Shown here: piece by piece, positions 27,377-35,468 of the stretch
Numbering within the stretch: the stretch's first letter is position 1
Layout of the letters: each line of letters starts with the position of its first letter
NCBI RefSeq assembly: GCF_005844085.1
Contig: NZ_VCDI01000010.1
Location: 1 to 64,000, forward strand
From: Lichenicoccus roseus
Lineage (GTDB): Bacteria > Pseudomonadota > Alphaproteobacteria > Acetobacterales > Acetobacteraceae
DNA length: 64,000 nucleotides
Direction: 5' to 3'
Notes under the pieces: model-generated
Database searches by the model: none
What the model was told of the DNA's origin: nothing
What the model saw: the letters and a program-made list of their open reading frames with translations, nothing else
Position numbers and translations under genes: made by a program

Positions 27377-27880
27377 ATGCCTGCTCTGACAATCGAGAGC
27401 CAGCCCACCGCCGCCAATCCGCTGGACCTGATGGAACAGATCGTCGGTGGCTACGACTGGAGCTTCGATCGCCGTACGGATACCGAAATGGCCGTGGAGG
27501 CACCCGGCAAATGGTGTGACTACGGGCTGTACTTCTCCTGGTCGCGCGAGATCAGCGCCATGCATTTCACCTGCGCCTTCGACCTGAAGGTGCCTGCCGC
27601 CCAGCGTCGTGCCCTGTTCGAACTGCTGGCGCTGGCCAACGAGCGGCTCTGGATCGGTCATTTCGGCATGGATCCGGATGACGGCATGCCGCTGTTCCGG
27701 CACTCGGTGCTGCTGCGCGGCGCCCCCGGCGCTTCCGCCGAAAGCCTCGAGGACATGGTGGATATCGCCATTACCGAGTGCGAGAGATTCTATCCCGCCT
27801 TCCAGTTCGTGCTCTGGGGTGGCAAGTCGCCGACCGAGGCGCTCGAGGCGGCCATGCTCGAATGCGCCGGCGAAGCCTGA
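27377..27880 (+). CDS. YbjN domain-containing protein
   Basis: The 167-residue product is a YbjN-domain protein (type III secretion chaperone-like alpha/beta fold). Conserved features are GGYDWSFDRRTDTEMAVEAPG, the WCDYGLYFSWSREISAMHF strand pair, and HFGMDPDDGMPLFRHSVLLRG. YbjN affects motility and stress responses in E. coli, but no biochemical activity is established. The region before it has a 7-base-pair hairpin and a GGGGAG ribosome-binding site. It is 27 bases upstream of proC, an order seen in many alphaproteobacteria. Confidence 0.85.
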   Translation: MPALTIESQPTAANPLDLMEQIVGGYDWSFDRRTDTEMAVEAPGKWCDYGLYFSWSREISAMHFTCAFDLKVPAAQRRALFELLALANERLWIGHFGMDPDDGMPLFRHSVLLRGAPGASAESLEDMVDIAITECERFYPAFQFVLWGGKSPTEALEAAMLECAGEA

Positions 27881-27907
27881 GCCGGTAGCCGGCGATCGGG
27901 GCCTGAA

Positions 27908-28714
27908 ATGACCGAGGCTGGGGCAATCCCGCCCGTGCTGCTAGTCGGCTGCGGCCGCATGGGGAGCGCCCTGTGGCGCGGCTGGCAGGCGCAGGGATTA
28001 TCGCCTTCGGTGGTAGTCGACCCCACGCCGGCGGATCTCGCGCCGCCGCACGTCAAGGTCGGCGACGCCGGACAGGTTCCGGCCGGGTTCAGACCCGCGA
28101 TCATCGTGCTCGCCGTGAAGCCGCAGATGGCGGAACGCGTCCTCCCCGCCATCCTGCCCTTCACCAACGACGCGGTGGTGCTGTCGATCATGGCAGGGCG
28201 CACCATCGATGGCCTGGCCGCGCTGCTCGGGAACACCGCCGTGGTGCGGGCGATGCCGAATACGCCGGCGGCGATCGGACGTGGCGTGACCGTCGCCTGT
28301 GCCGGTCCCGGCGTGCAGCTGGCGCAGCGCGAGCTCTGTGACCGGCTGCTGGCTGCCGCCGGAACGACCGCCTGGGTGGATGACGAGGCCCTGCTGGATG
28401 CCGTCACCGCGGTTTCCGGCAGCGGTCCGGCCTATGTCTTCCTGCTCGCCGAGTTGCTGGAGGCGGCGGCCATCGAGCAGGGCCTGCCGGCGCCGCTCGC
28501 CCGCACTCTGGCCCGGCTGACCGTCAGCGGTTCCGGAGCCTTGCTGGACGCCTCCCCCGACGAGGACGCGGGTTCGCTGCGCCGGGCCGTCACCAGCCCC
28601 GGCGGCACCACGGAGAGCGCACTGGGCGTCCTCATGGCGGACGTGGCCTGGCCGGCCTCGATCCGGGCGGCGATCGAGGCCGCCACGCAGCGTTCGCAGG
28701 CACTCGCGCGTTAA
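27908..28714 (+). CDS. proC: pyrroline-5-carboxylate reductase ProC
   Basis: ProC performs the last step of proline synthesis, NADPH-dependent reduction of pyrroline-5-carboxylate. The 268-residue protein has the nucleotide motif VGCGRMGSALWRGW, VLAVKPQM, RAMPNTPAAIGRGVT, and the C-terminal P5C-reductase signature around AVTSPGGTTESALGVL. ProA is about 17 kb away in the same window. It lies between the ybjN and TetR/COQ9-like genes on one strand. Confidence 0.95.
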   Translation: MTEAGAIPPVLLVGCGRMGSALWRGWQAQGLSPSVVVDPTPADLAPPHVKVGDAGQVPAGFRPAIIVLAVKPQMAERVLPAILPFTNDAVVLSIMAGRTIDGLAALLGNTAVVRAMPNTPAAIGRGVTVACAGPGVQLAQRELCDRLLAAAGTTAWVDDEALLDAVTAVSGSGPAYVFLLAELLEAAAIEQGLPAPLARTLARLTVSGSGALLDASPDEDAGSLRRAVTSPGGTTESALGVLMADVAWPASIRAAIEAATQRSQALAR

Positions 28715-28765
28715 CCGTTGTAACAAGGCGTCGCTTTCGCCCGGGGCCAGCATGAGGATGCATTC

Positions 28766-29416
28766 GTGACAGACGAGCAGTTCGATACCGCACTGATCCG
28801 CGCCGCGATGGCGCAGGCGGAACTGCATGGCTGGCGTCGCGTGTCGGTGGTCGAGGCGGCGCGGGAAGCCGGACTGCCGCTCGACCGCGCCCGGCTGCGC
28901 TACCGGTCGTCTGCCTGCATCCTGCTGCGGCTCGGCGTGCTTGCAGACCAGGCCGCGCTGATCGACGATGGCTCGGACGGCACGGCACGCGAGCGGCTGT
29001 TCGACATGCTGATGCGGCGCTTCGATGTGCTGCAGCAATATCGCGAGGGGGTCCGCGCGGTGCTGCGCGCGGCGCCATACGACCCGGCGCTCGCCCTCAT
29101 GCTCGCTGCCGAGACAAGGGACAGCATGGCATGGATGGCGCAGGCTGCCGGGCTGCAGACGCAGGGCCTCAACGGTGCGATCAGCGTCGGCGGCCTGACC
29201 GGGATCTGGCTGCAGGCGGTGCGTGCCTGGGATCGCGACGACAGTCCCGACCTGGCAGGCACGATGGCGGCGCTTGACCGCGCCTTCGACCGCGCCGGGT
29301 GGGCGGCTCGCATGCTCGGTCACGGCGACCGGGCGCCGGAAATGGACGAGGGCGCCGGCATGGAAGCGGGACCGGATGCCGGCTTCAACACCGACGAACC
29401 GCCGGCCCTGCTCTGA
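28766..29416 (+). CDS. TetR/COQ9-like helical protein
   Basis: The 216-residue product has a TetR-type helical fold. The N-terminal HGWRRVSVVEAAREAGLP resembles a helix-turn-helix. The C-terminal WLQAVRAWDRDDSPDLAGTMAALDRAFDRA block resembles both TetR ligand domains and the COQ9 family, which adopts the TetR fold but binds lipids for ubiquinone synthesis. The putative recognition helix (LDRARLRYRSS) is weakly conserved, so DNA binding is uncertain. Its position next to ubiK and downstream of proC favours a quinone- or membrane-related role as an alternative to regulation. The start is GTG at 28766 after GAGGA. Confidence 0.7.
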   Translation: MTDEQFDTALIRAAMAQAELHGWRRVSVVEAAREAGLPLDRARLRYRSSACILLRLGVLADQAALIDDGSDGTARERLFDMLMRRFDVLQQYREGVRAVLRAAPYDPALALMLAAETRDSMAWMAQAAGLQTQGLNGAISVGGLTGIWLQAVRAWDRDDSPDLAGTMAALDRAFDRAGWAARMLGHGDRAPEMDEGAGMEAGPDAGFNTDEPPALL

Positions 29417-29452
29417 CAGCGCGTTTCCGCGTGCAGGGTTTACGAACGGCAT

Positions 29453-29478
29453 GGCGCGGCCCTATCTAGGGCCGCGCC
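29453..29478. terminator. strong palindromic hairpin between the TetR/COQ9-like gene and tRNA-Gln
   Basis: GGCGCGGCCC pairs exactly with GGGCCGCGCC around the loop TATCTA, and the symmetry extends two more bases (12-base arms). It begins 37 bases after the upstream stop and ends 25 bases before the tRNA. The stem is very stable but no T-run follows. It may end the upstream transcript or act as a DNA-level palindromic site. Confidence 0.5.
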
Positions 29479-29503
29479 GGACGCGACAGACGGCATCGAC
29501 CGG

Positions 29504-29578
29504 TGGGGCGTAGCCAAGCGGTAAGGCAGCGGATTTTGATTCCGCCACGCGGAGGTTCGAATCCTCCCGCCCCAGCCA
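29504..29578 (+). tRNA. tRNA-Gln (anticodon TTG)
   Basis: The cloverleaf is complete. The acceptor arms TGGGGCG/CGCCCCA pair over seven bases. The D-arm region is TAGCCAAGCGGTAAGGCA. The anticodon stem GCGGA/TCCGC encloses the loop TTTTGAT with anticodon TTG. The T arm is GGAGG-TTCGAAT-CCTCC. The discriminator base is G and the CCA end is encoded (29576-29578). Confidence 0.97.
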
Positions 29579-29607
29579 GTCCGCGACGACGCCTTCCTGG
29601 AGAGTTG

Positions 29608-29877
29608 TCAGATCGCCTTCTTCAGGTTCGGACTTGCCTTGAAGCGGACGGTCTTGCCGGCCTTCACCTTGACCGGCTCGCCGGTGCGGGGGTTCAGCGC
29701 CTTGCGGGCCTTGGTCTTGCGCACGGTGAATGTCCCGAACGACGGCAGCGTGAAGCCACCCTCCTTCTTCAGCTCACGCACGATCGCGGCGATCAGGTCG
29801 CTGGCCGCCTGGTTGGCCGCGACACCGGTGCAATCGATGGAGTCCTGCAGGACGCCGGCAATGAAGGCCTTGCTCAT
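29608..29877 (-). CDS. HU family DNA-binding protein
   Basis: HU-type proteins are small dimers that bend and compact DNA. The 89-residue product begins MSKAFIAGVLQDSIDCTG. It has the dimer core through LIAAIVRELKKEGGFTLPSFGTF (quoted here in part), and the DNA-arm region KARKALNPRTGEPVKV with the conserved proline at the arm tip. The ATG at 29877 gives the standard HU length; an upstream in-frame ATG adds 18 unrelated residues. It converges on tRNA-Gln and faces the polysaccharide island. Whether it is HU-alpha, HU-beta or IHF-like cannot be decided, but the arm sequence favours HU. Confidence 0.9.
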   Translation of the reverse strand: MSKAFIAGVLQDSIDCTGVAANQAASDLIAAIVRELKKEGGFTLPSFGTFTVRKTKARKALNPRTGEPVKVKAGKTVRFKASPNLKKAI

Positions 29878-30182
29878 GAAATCTGGTAACTCCCCTTCTG
29901 GCGATGGGAAAGGCAGCTTTGCGAGTCGCATGACACGGGCCGCCCATCGCAGGAAGCGGGTCTTACAGCCGCAAGCTCCCGCAAGCCAGATGTAAGTCGG
30001 CCGGCAGGGAAAAAGCTAGACATACACTGCAATGCCGCGGCGGATTGGCAACAGGTCCGGTGCCAGCATGATCCGATCGATCGCGGTCCCGGCACATTCG
30101 ACACGCACGCCGATCGCGGCGAACAGGTCGGGCGAGTTTTCATCCTGCTCCACGCAGCAGGTTCTGGCAGGAGTTGAAACCC
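29878..30182. other. intergenic region between HU and the polysaccharide island
   Basis: No convincing gene is visible. A minus-strand frame ending at 30016 has a protein-like tail but lacks a ribosome-binding site and overlaps the next gene antisense. The region must contain the HU promoter and that of the rgpF-like gene; an AGGAG site at 30169-30173 decides the start of the latter. Confidence 0.4.
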
Positions 30183-31052
30183 TTGGCCTCAGCCGTGTGC
30201 CTGTTCGCAATGCATGCGCCGGACGGTCGCCTGTCCGGAGCGGTCCTGCATTATCTCGGGCAACTTGCCGGATGCGGGCTCGCGGTGCATGTCGCCCTGT
30301 CAGGCATGGCAGCCATGCATTCCCAGGATCAAGCGGCACTGGGAGCAATCGGTGCGACCGGCCATTGCCGCGAGAATGCCGGTCTCGATTTCGGCGCCTG
30401 GCAGCATCTGGCGTCCCTTGGCTGCATCAACAACGCGGAGTTCGTCGTGCTGGCCAACGACAGCGTCTTCGGTCCGCTCCGGCCGCTCTCGCCGATTTTT
30501 TCCCGCATGCAGGAAATCGGCGCCGATGTCTGGGGAATGGTCGAATCGCACGAGGTCGCCTGGCACCTGCAGAGCTGGTTCCTCTGCTTTACCCGGGCCG
30601 CCTGGAACACACCGGCGATCGCGAGGGTCATGGCCCTGCCTTATCGCGACATGACAAAGCGCGAGATCGTCCTGCACGGCGAGGTGGGCCTGGGTGCCGC
30701 GATCCGCGCCGCCGGCCTGGACTGGGCCGCCTGCCAGCCGGATCACCGGCGCGGCCTGCGCAAGCTGATCGCGACCAACCCGATGCATCTCGACTGGCTG
30801 TCGTTTGTCCGGGAAGGCGACGTTCCGTTCATTAAGATGGAACTTCTGCGCGACAACCCGATGCTAATCCCCTGGCTGCATCGCTGGCCGGCCATGGTCG
30901 GGCGCTCCGCGATCTTCCGGCCGGACTGGATACGCGAACGCATCGTCCCGCAGGAGGCAGGCCAGCGCCCCAGCCTGGCGATGCACCTGCTTTACATGAT
31001 GCTGACCCGGGATCGGCCGGCGGCGCTGCGTGCCCTATGGCCGTACCGCTGA
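30183..31052 (+). CDS. RgpF-like rhamnan synthesis F family protein
   Basis: The 289-residue product resembles the rhamnan synthesis protein F family of streptococcal and proteobacterial polysaccharide loci, thought to be glycosyltransferases. Matching segments are RENAGLDFGAWQHL, FVVLANDSVFGPLRPL, ADVWGMVESHE and HLQSWFLCF. It may add or modify a sugar on a rhamnose-containing glycan; the precise reaction is unknown. The TTG at 30183 is nine bases after AGGAG and is preferred over the TTG at 30174, which abuts the site. Its 3' end overlaps the convergent glycosyltransferase gene by 18 bases. It is the first gene of the island. Confidence 0.82.
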   Translation: MASAVCLFAMHAPDGRLSGAVLHYLGQLAGCGLAVHVALSGMAAMHSQDQAALGAIGATGHCRENAGLDFGAWQHLASLGCINNAEFVVLANDSVFGPLRPLSPIFSRMQEIGADVWGMVESHEVAWHLQSWFLCFTRAAWNTPAIARVMALPYRDMTKREIVLHGEVGLGAAIRAAGLDWAACQPDHRRGLRKLIATNPMHLDWLSFVREGDVPFIKMELLRDNPMLIPWLHRWPAMVGRSAIFRPDWIRERIVPQEAGQRPSLAMHLLYMMLTRDRPAALRALWPYR

Positions 31053-33752
31053 AATGGCAGCCTGCAGCAGCACCGCATGAAGCTCCCCGGTCTGGGTGGC
31101 GTAGTCGGCAAGGGTATCGCGAAAGGGATTGATGTGACCGGCGAGGCGATCCGGAGCGACGAGGATCTCCTCGATAGCGGCGATCAGCCGGTGTGGCTGG
31201 CCATCGAGCGGGATGTGACGGCCATTGACGCCATCGATCACCTCCTCGGACTGGCCGCCGGGCGCAGTCGTGATCACCCAGACATCGCGGGCCAGCGCCT
31301 CCCGTACCGTCAGCCCGTAGCTCTCCTTCCATTGCGACGGGAACAGCAGGACGTCGATGCCGTCGAAGAAGTCGTCCAGGCCATCCTGGCGGTAGGCCGG
31401 TACGATGGTGATGCGGCCATGCACCTTCCAGTCGGCAACATCGATTGAACTGAAACCGAGGTTGAGCGTGTTGTCGACCAGGACCAGTTCCCAGTCGGTG
31501 CCGCGCAGGCTCTCGAATGCCTGCCGCACCAGATGGAAGCCCTTGATACGCTCGTTGCCGCCGACGAAGCCGAAGCGTACCGGGCCGCCCGCGGGGCGCC
31601 GTCGCGGCCGCAGCGGAGCATGCAGCCCGTTGCGGTTGACGCTGATGCGGCCGGGCTGGATGCCATTCGCCAGAAAGAGGGCGCGATGCGAGGCGCTCGG
31701 GCTGAGCAGGTGGGCGGCATCGCGCAGCACCTGCTCCATGATGGTGCGGCGCGGCTCGAGATGCCGCGCATGCGGAACGCAGGCCTGGCAGACCCTGAGG
31801 TCGATCCGCGTCTGGAAGCAATAGCGCCCGTCGCCGCGCACCATGAACTGGCGGTCGCACAGGAACCAGGCATCGTGCAGCGACACGACGTAGGGTATCC
31901 CGCGCTCCCGGCACAGCCGGAGGATGGTCGCGCCGAAACCCTGGATGGAATGCGCATGCACGACATCGGGACGAACCGCATCCAGCACCGCGCCGAAGTG
32001 TGCCACCGCACGCGGATTGTCGAAACTCGCCACGTGGTCGTCCGGTGGCGGCAGGGCGGTGGCGAACACCGGAATGCCGTCCCAGTCATAGCGCAGCAGC
32101 GCATCGCCGCGGTCGGAGTCCGAGCCGTGCGATGTGAACACCGATACCTGGACGTCGTCGCGCGCGTGCAGGCGGCGCGCCAGCTCCTCCGCGACGATGG
32201 TGGCGCCGCCGAAGCTGCGCGGCCACAGGAACACGTTGGCCATCAGGACGCGCAACGGGCGGCTGCCGATGGCCGGCAGATCAGCGTCCGGCTCGCCGAA
32301 AAGCGGCAGCACCTGCGTACGGGCGATGGGACCCGGTGCGTAACGCGACAGCACTTCGTCCAGCGCCACGCCACCCATGCGCCGGCGCAACCCGGCATCG
32401 CGGATCAGCGTCTCCAGCGCCTGCTCCCACTGCGCGTCGGTATCCGCGAGCATGCCGTTGCTGCCATGCTCGATCACCTCGGCGAATGCCGCGCGCGGTG
32501 AGCAGACGCAGGGAATGCCGAGGATCGAAGCCTCCTGGAACTTGATGTTGCTCTTGGCATCGTTGAACAGGGTGGCTTCGAGTGGCGCCAGCGCGATGTC
32601 GCCCTCGGCGAGCAGGGCGAGATAGGCGCGATAATCGGTGCCGGGAATTTCCTCGATGCGGCCGGCGTGACCTCGCAGGCTGGCGGGCAGCGTAAGTTCG
32701 CCGACGATGCGCAGCCGGAGTTGCGGGTGGCGCTCCAGCAACCGGCGGAGCGCCGGCTCGACCAGCCTGAAATCCGCATCGTGCGTCCGGGTCCCGGATC
32801 CATAGACGATCGTCACCGGGGCGGTCCCGGAGGCAGGAGCCGGGCCTGCGAGCCTTGCCTCACGCAGACCCTGCGCGATGGCGAGCGTTTCCTCGTCGAG
32901 CGCATTCTCGACGCAGCCCGCCTCCGCCACGCCGGCATCGCGCATCGCCTGCGCCAGTACCGGCGTCGACGCGATGGCGCGGTTGCAATCGAGCATCGCG
33001 CGCCGGTACAGCCGCACGCCGCGGAGCAGTTCCTCGCGCAACGCGGGCTCGAGGTCGGCGAGGTTGCTGTTGCGGCGGTAGAGCGCCTCGTCGAAGATGA
33101 GGTCGTCGACTTCCCAGTAGGGTCGCAAGCCGAGGCGCCGGGCTTCCGCGAACAGCAGCCGCGCCTCGAGGGTGGCGGGTACTCGGTAGAAGATCACCTC
33201 GGTGGCGCAGGTCATCGCCGAGAGCGCGTCGGCGAGCCGGTGCCAATCGATGACCCTGCAAGGCCAGCCCAGCCGCAGCAGATGTTCGCGCTTCTGCCAG
33301 ACGCGGTACTTGGCGCATTGCGGAATGCTCAGCTCCGCCACGATCAGCACCGAGCGTCGCATGATCGCGGGAACCGCCGCCTCCGCATACAGGACCGGCT
33401 CTGCCCCGGCGCCGGGCCGGGCCTGGCCGCGACGGGAACCCAGCCGGCGCCGCACCGCCGCAACGCCGTCCTGCCGCAGGATCTCCCGGACGCGCCGCGC
33501 CGCGACAGCGATCGGCATGCCGTTCGGCAGACGCCCGGTGGAAAGCGCGCTGGCCAGCCGCAGCGGCGCGGTCAGGCGCCACGACATCGACCGCTCCAGG
33601 CCAACTACCCGGGCCCGGCGCTCGTCGAGCGAGCCCTGCAGGGCCGCGATCCGCATCTGCTGCAAGCGCACGCTGTCTCGATAGCTCTCGAGCAGGACAT
33701 CCTCGTCCCGACCCGGTTGACGCTGCCCGACATCTGTCATGCCAAGGGTCAT
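31035..33752 (-). CDS. tandem family-4-like glycosyltransferase
   Basis: The 905-residue protein has an N-terminal helical segment ending in the motif S-M-SWRLTAPLR (about residues 55-66). A first glycosyltransferase-like unit (about 130-480) includes YWEVDDLIFDEALYRRNSN, VTIVYGSGTRTHDADF and FNDAKSNIKFQEAS. A second GT4 unit (about 495-890) contains PDVVHAHSIQGFG, VRFGFVGGNERIKGFHL and the sugar-nucleotide-binding PSQWKESYGLTVREALA. The same SWRLT-type motif occurs in the fusion protein at 35.5 kb. It probably extends an exopolysaccharide or O-antigen-like chain. The ATG at 33752 is chosen over a TTG at 33791; neither has a clear ribosome-binding site. Confidence 0.85.
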   Translation of the reverse strand: MTLGMTDVGQRQPGRDEDVLLESYRDSVRLQQMRIAALQGSLDERRARVVGLERSMSWRLTAPLRLASALSTGRLPNGMPIAVAARRVREILRQDGVAAVRRRLGSRRGQARPGAGAEPVLYAEAAVPAIMRRSVLIVAELSIPQCAKYRVWQKREHLLRLGWPCRVIDWHRLADALSAMTCATEVIFYRVPATLEARLLFAEARRLGLRPYWEVDDLIFDEALYRRNSNLADLEPALREELLRGVRLYRRAMLDCNRAIASTPVLAQAMRDAGVAEAGCVENALDEETLAIAQGLREARLAGPAPASGTAPVTIVYGSGTRTHDADFRLVEPALRRLLERHPQLRLRIVGELTLPASLRGHAGRIEEIPGTDYRAYLALLAEGDIALAPLEATLFNDAKSNIKFQEASILGIPCVCSPRAAFAEVIEHGSNGMLADTDAQWEQALETLIRDAGLRRRMGGVALDEVLSRYAPGPIARTQVLPLFGEPDADLPAIGSRPLRVLMANVFLWPRSFGGATIVAEELARRLHARDDVQVSVFTSHGSDSDRGDALLRYDWDGIPVFATALPPPDDHVASFDNPRAVAHFGAVLDAVRPDVVHAHSIQGFGATILRLCRERGIPYVVSLHDAWFLCDRQFMVRGDGRYCFQTRIDLRVCQACVPHARHLEPRRTIMEQVLRDAAHLLSPSASHRALFLANGIQPGRISVNRNGLHAPLRPRRRPAGGPVRFGFVGGNERIKGFHLVRQAFESLRGTDWELVLVDNTLNLGFSSIDVADWKVHGRITIVPAYRQDGLDDFFDGIDVLLFPSQWKESYGLTVREALARDVWVITTAPGGQSEEVIDGVNGRHIPLDGQPHRLIAAIEEILVAPDRLAGHINPFRDTLADYATQTGELHAVLLQAAISAVRP

Positions 33753-33826
33753 ACAGGCTGGCCCCGACGTCTGACCAGCCGGCGCATCCAACCCGCCGGG
33801 CGCGCCGCCCGGCCGGCCGGTGGGCC

Positions 33827-35185
33827 TTAGACTGAGAAGATCTGGCTCGCGTGTGTCTGCAGCTGGGCAGCGGTCAGGTTGTTGAAGGTGATGACCGTGT
33901 TGTCCGACAGCGTGATGCTCGAGCCGCCGTTGCCGTTATCGATCGCCGCCGCCAGCGCGCTCTTCGCCTGGGCCGCGCCGTAGTTGTACAGGCCCAGCAG
34001 GTTGCCGGCCGAGCTGCCGAAGTCGCTGATCACGCTGCTGCCGCCGGCGGCGCCGTCGGAGAACACGAACAGGTTGTTGCCCTGGCCGCCGGTGAGGGTG
34101 TTGTTGCCGGTGCCGGCGACCAGCGTGTCGTTGCCGAAGCCGCCTTCGAGCTGGCTTGCGGCGCCGTTGCCGAACATCACCAGGACGTTGGAGGCCTGCG
34201 AGCCGTCCAGCGTCTCGTTGCCGGTGCCGGCGATCAGGAAGGCGCCCCCCGTCGTGCCGTCATAGGTGACGACGGCGTTGCTGGCGCCGAAGATCGCGGC
34301 GGTGCCGCCGCCATTGATGGTCGACGCGCTGCCGGGGGTGGCGATGAATGTGAGCGTCGCGCTGCCGTTCTCGTCGAACACCGTATTGGTGCCGGCGAAA
34401 ACGGTGGCGTTGCCGGATGCGCTGATGGTGTCGCTGACGCCGCCGACCACCATGCTTGGCCCGTCGAGATAGTATTGTCCGCTGGTGCCGCCGAAGACCG
34501 TGCTGGGGCCGGTGCCCCCGGCAAGCAGGTTGCCGGTGCCGGTATCGACCAGCGTCAGGCCGCCGGTGCTGCCGAACAGGGTACTGGCAGTTCCGGCCAG
34601 TACGACGGCATTGTCGCCCGTACCGGAAATGATGCTGTCGGTGCCGCCGGAATAGATCGTGTCGTTTCCGGTGCCGGTGAAGATAAGGTTATGGCCGGGC
34701 GCCGTGAAGACCACGTCGTTGCCGCTGTTCGAGAAGACGCTGTCATTGCCGTCGCTCATGGCGATCGTGTAGTTGCCGCCACCAGTGCTCAGGCCCTCAA
34801 AGACATTGGTGCCGCCGCCGGCGATGAAGAGGCCGCCGCCGGAGCCGCCGATCAGCGTGGTGCCACCGGTGCCGGCCAGCACGCTCATCGGATTGGTGAC
34901 CGCCTGGCCTTCGATCACCACGCCGCCGACCGCGTTGCTGGTCACGTAGCTGTAGCCGCCGGGGAAGGTATAAGTACCGGTCGAGGTGATGACGCCCTCG
35001 CCGGTCTGCCCGCCGGGCACCGAGGCCGGAGCCACGCCGGGTCGCAGGTTCTGCGCAAACAGGCTGCCGGCGAGCTTGGTGACGGCGTCCTGGTAGTGCT
35101 GCGCCAGAGCAAAGGCTACGCTACCGGTGACCGTCACCGGGACCTGCTGCTGGGCCGCGCCCATTACCGTTACCACGTTGGCCAT
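33827..35185 (-). CDS. calcium-binding repeat (RTX-like) surface protein
   Basis: The 452-residue product lacks an N-terminal signal peptide. Its first 60 residues are unique (MANVVTVMGAAQQQVPV). The rest is made of Gly/Asn/Asp/Thr-rich beta-roll-like repeats, clearest as GTGNDTIYSGG, GGFGNDTLVAGTGNNTL and TGGQGNNLFVF. A DFGSSAGNLLGL segment near residue 400 resembles the C-terminal region of type I-secreted proteins. Such proteins fold after export on binding Ca2+. The gene lies between glycosyltransferase genes, so a surface or matrix role, or being a glycosylation target, is plausible. No secretion genes are in the window. Confidence 0.8.
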   Translation of the reverse strand: MANVVTVMGAAQQQVPVTVTGSVAFALAQHYQDAVTKLAGSLFAQNLRPGVAPASVPGGQTGEGVITSTGTYTFPGGYSYVTSNAVGGVVIEGQAVTNPMSVLAGTGGTTLIGGSGGGLFIAGGGTNVFEGLSTGGGNYTIAMSDGNDSVFSNSGNDVVFTAPGHNLIFTGTGNDTIYSGGTDSIISGTGDNAVVLAGTASTLFGSTGGLTLVDTGTGNLLAGGTGPSTVFGGTSGQYYLDGPSMVVGGVSDTISASGNATVFAGTNTVFDENGSATLTFIATPGSASTINGGGTAAIFGASNAVVTYDGTTGGAFLIAGTGNETLDGSQASNVLVMFGNGAASQLEGGFGNDTLVAGTGNNTLTGGQGNNLFVFSDGAAGGSSVISDFGSSAGNLLGLYNYGAAQAKSALAAAIDNGNGGSSITLSDNTVITFNNLTAAQLQTHASQIFSV

Positions 35186-35468
35186 GATGCAACCTCACCT
35201 GTTAGGCAATAGTCATGCGGAAGACTACTACCGAACTCCGATCAGACCGGAGCCAGAACGACAACTATCAGGGACCCTTCTCGTCAAGCAATGAAAAACC
35301 ATCCCCTTACAATGGTTGCATATGCTGAGACTATTATTGGTTTATATATATACGGACGTAAAGCACGACGGAAGTTAAGGCGATGATCGCTCGGATATAT
35401 CGAATTCAAGGCTGCTTACTTATCCACCGTCCCGGCGGCGATCCTGGCGCCCGCGACGGGGAGCCTGC
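35186..35468. promoter_or_regulatory. AT-rich divergent promoter region
   Basis: This stretch separates the divergent calcium-binding-protein gene and the fusion glycosyltransferase gene. It is far richer in A and T than the rest of the window (TTTATATATATAC at about 35341-35353). It contains an inverted repeat at 35297-35317. No gene is seen. It probably contains two promoters and possibly binding sites for a nucleoid protein. Confidence 0.5.
35297..35317. promoter_or_regulatory. inverted repeat, possible operator or attenuator
   Basis: AACCAT and ATGGTT are exact complements separated by nine bases. On the minus strand, in the direction of the calcium-binding-protein gene, the second arm runs into TTTTT, so a weak attenuator in its leader is possible. 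An operator is the alternative. Confidence 0.3.

Noticed and set aside
29504-29578. tRNA-Gln as an attachment site for the polysaccharide island
   Set aside because: I found no integrase and no second copy of the tRNA 3' end in the window, and HU lies between the tRNA and the island.
30016-30153. A minus-strand frame with a protein-like tail between HU and the rgpF-like gene
   Set aside because: It has no ribosome-binding site at its only usable GTG and continues upstream antisense to a well-supported gene; no family was recognised.
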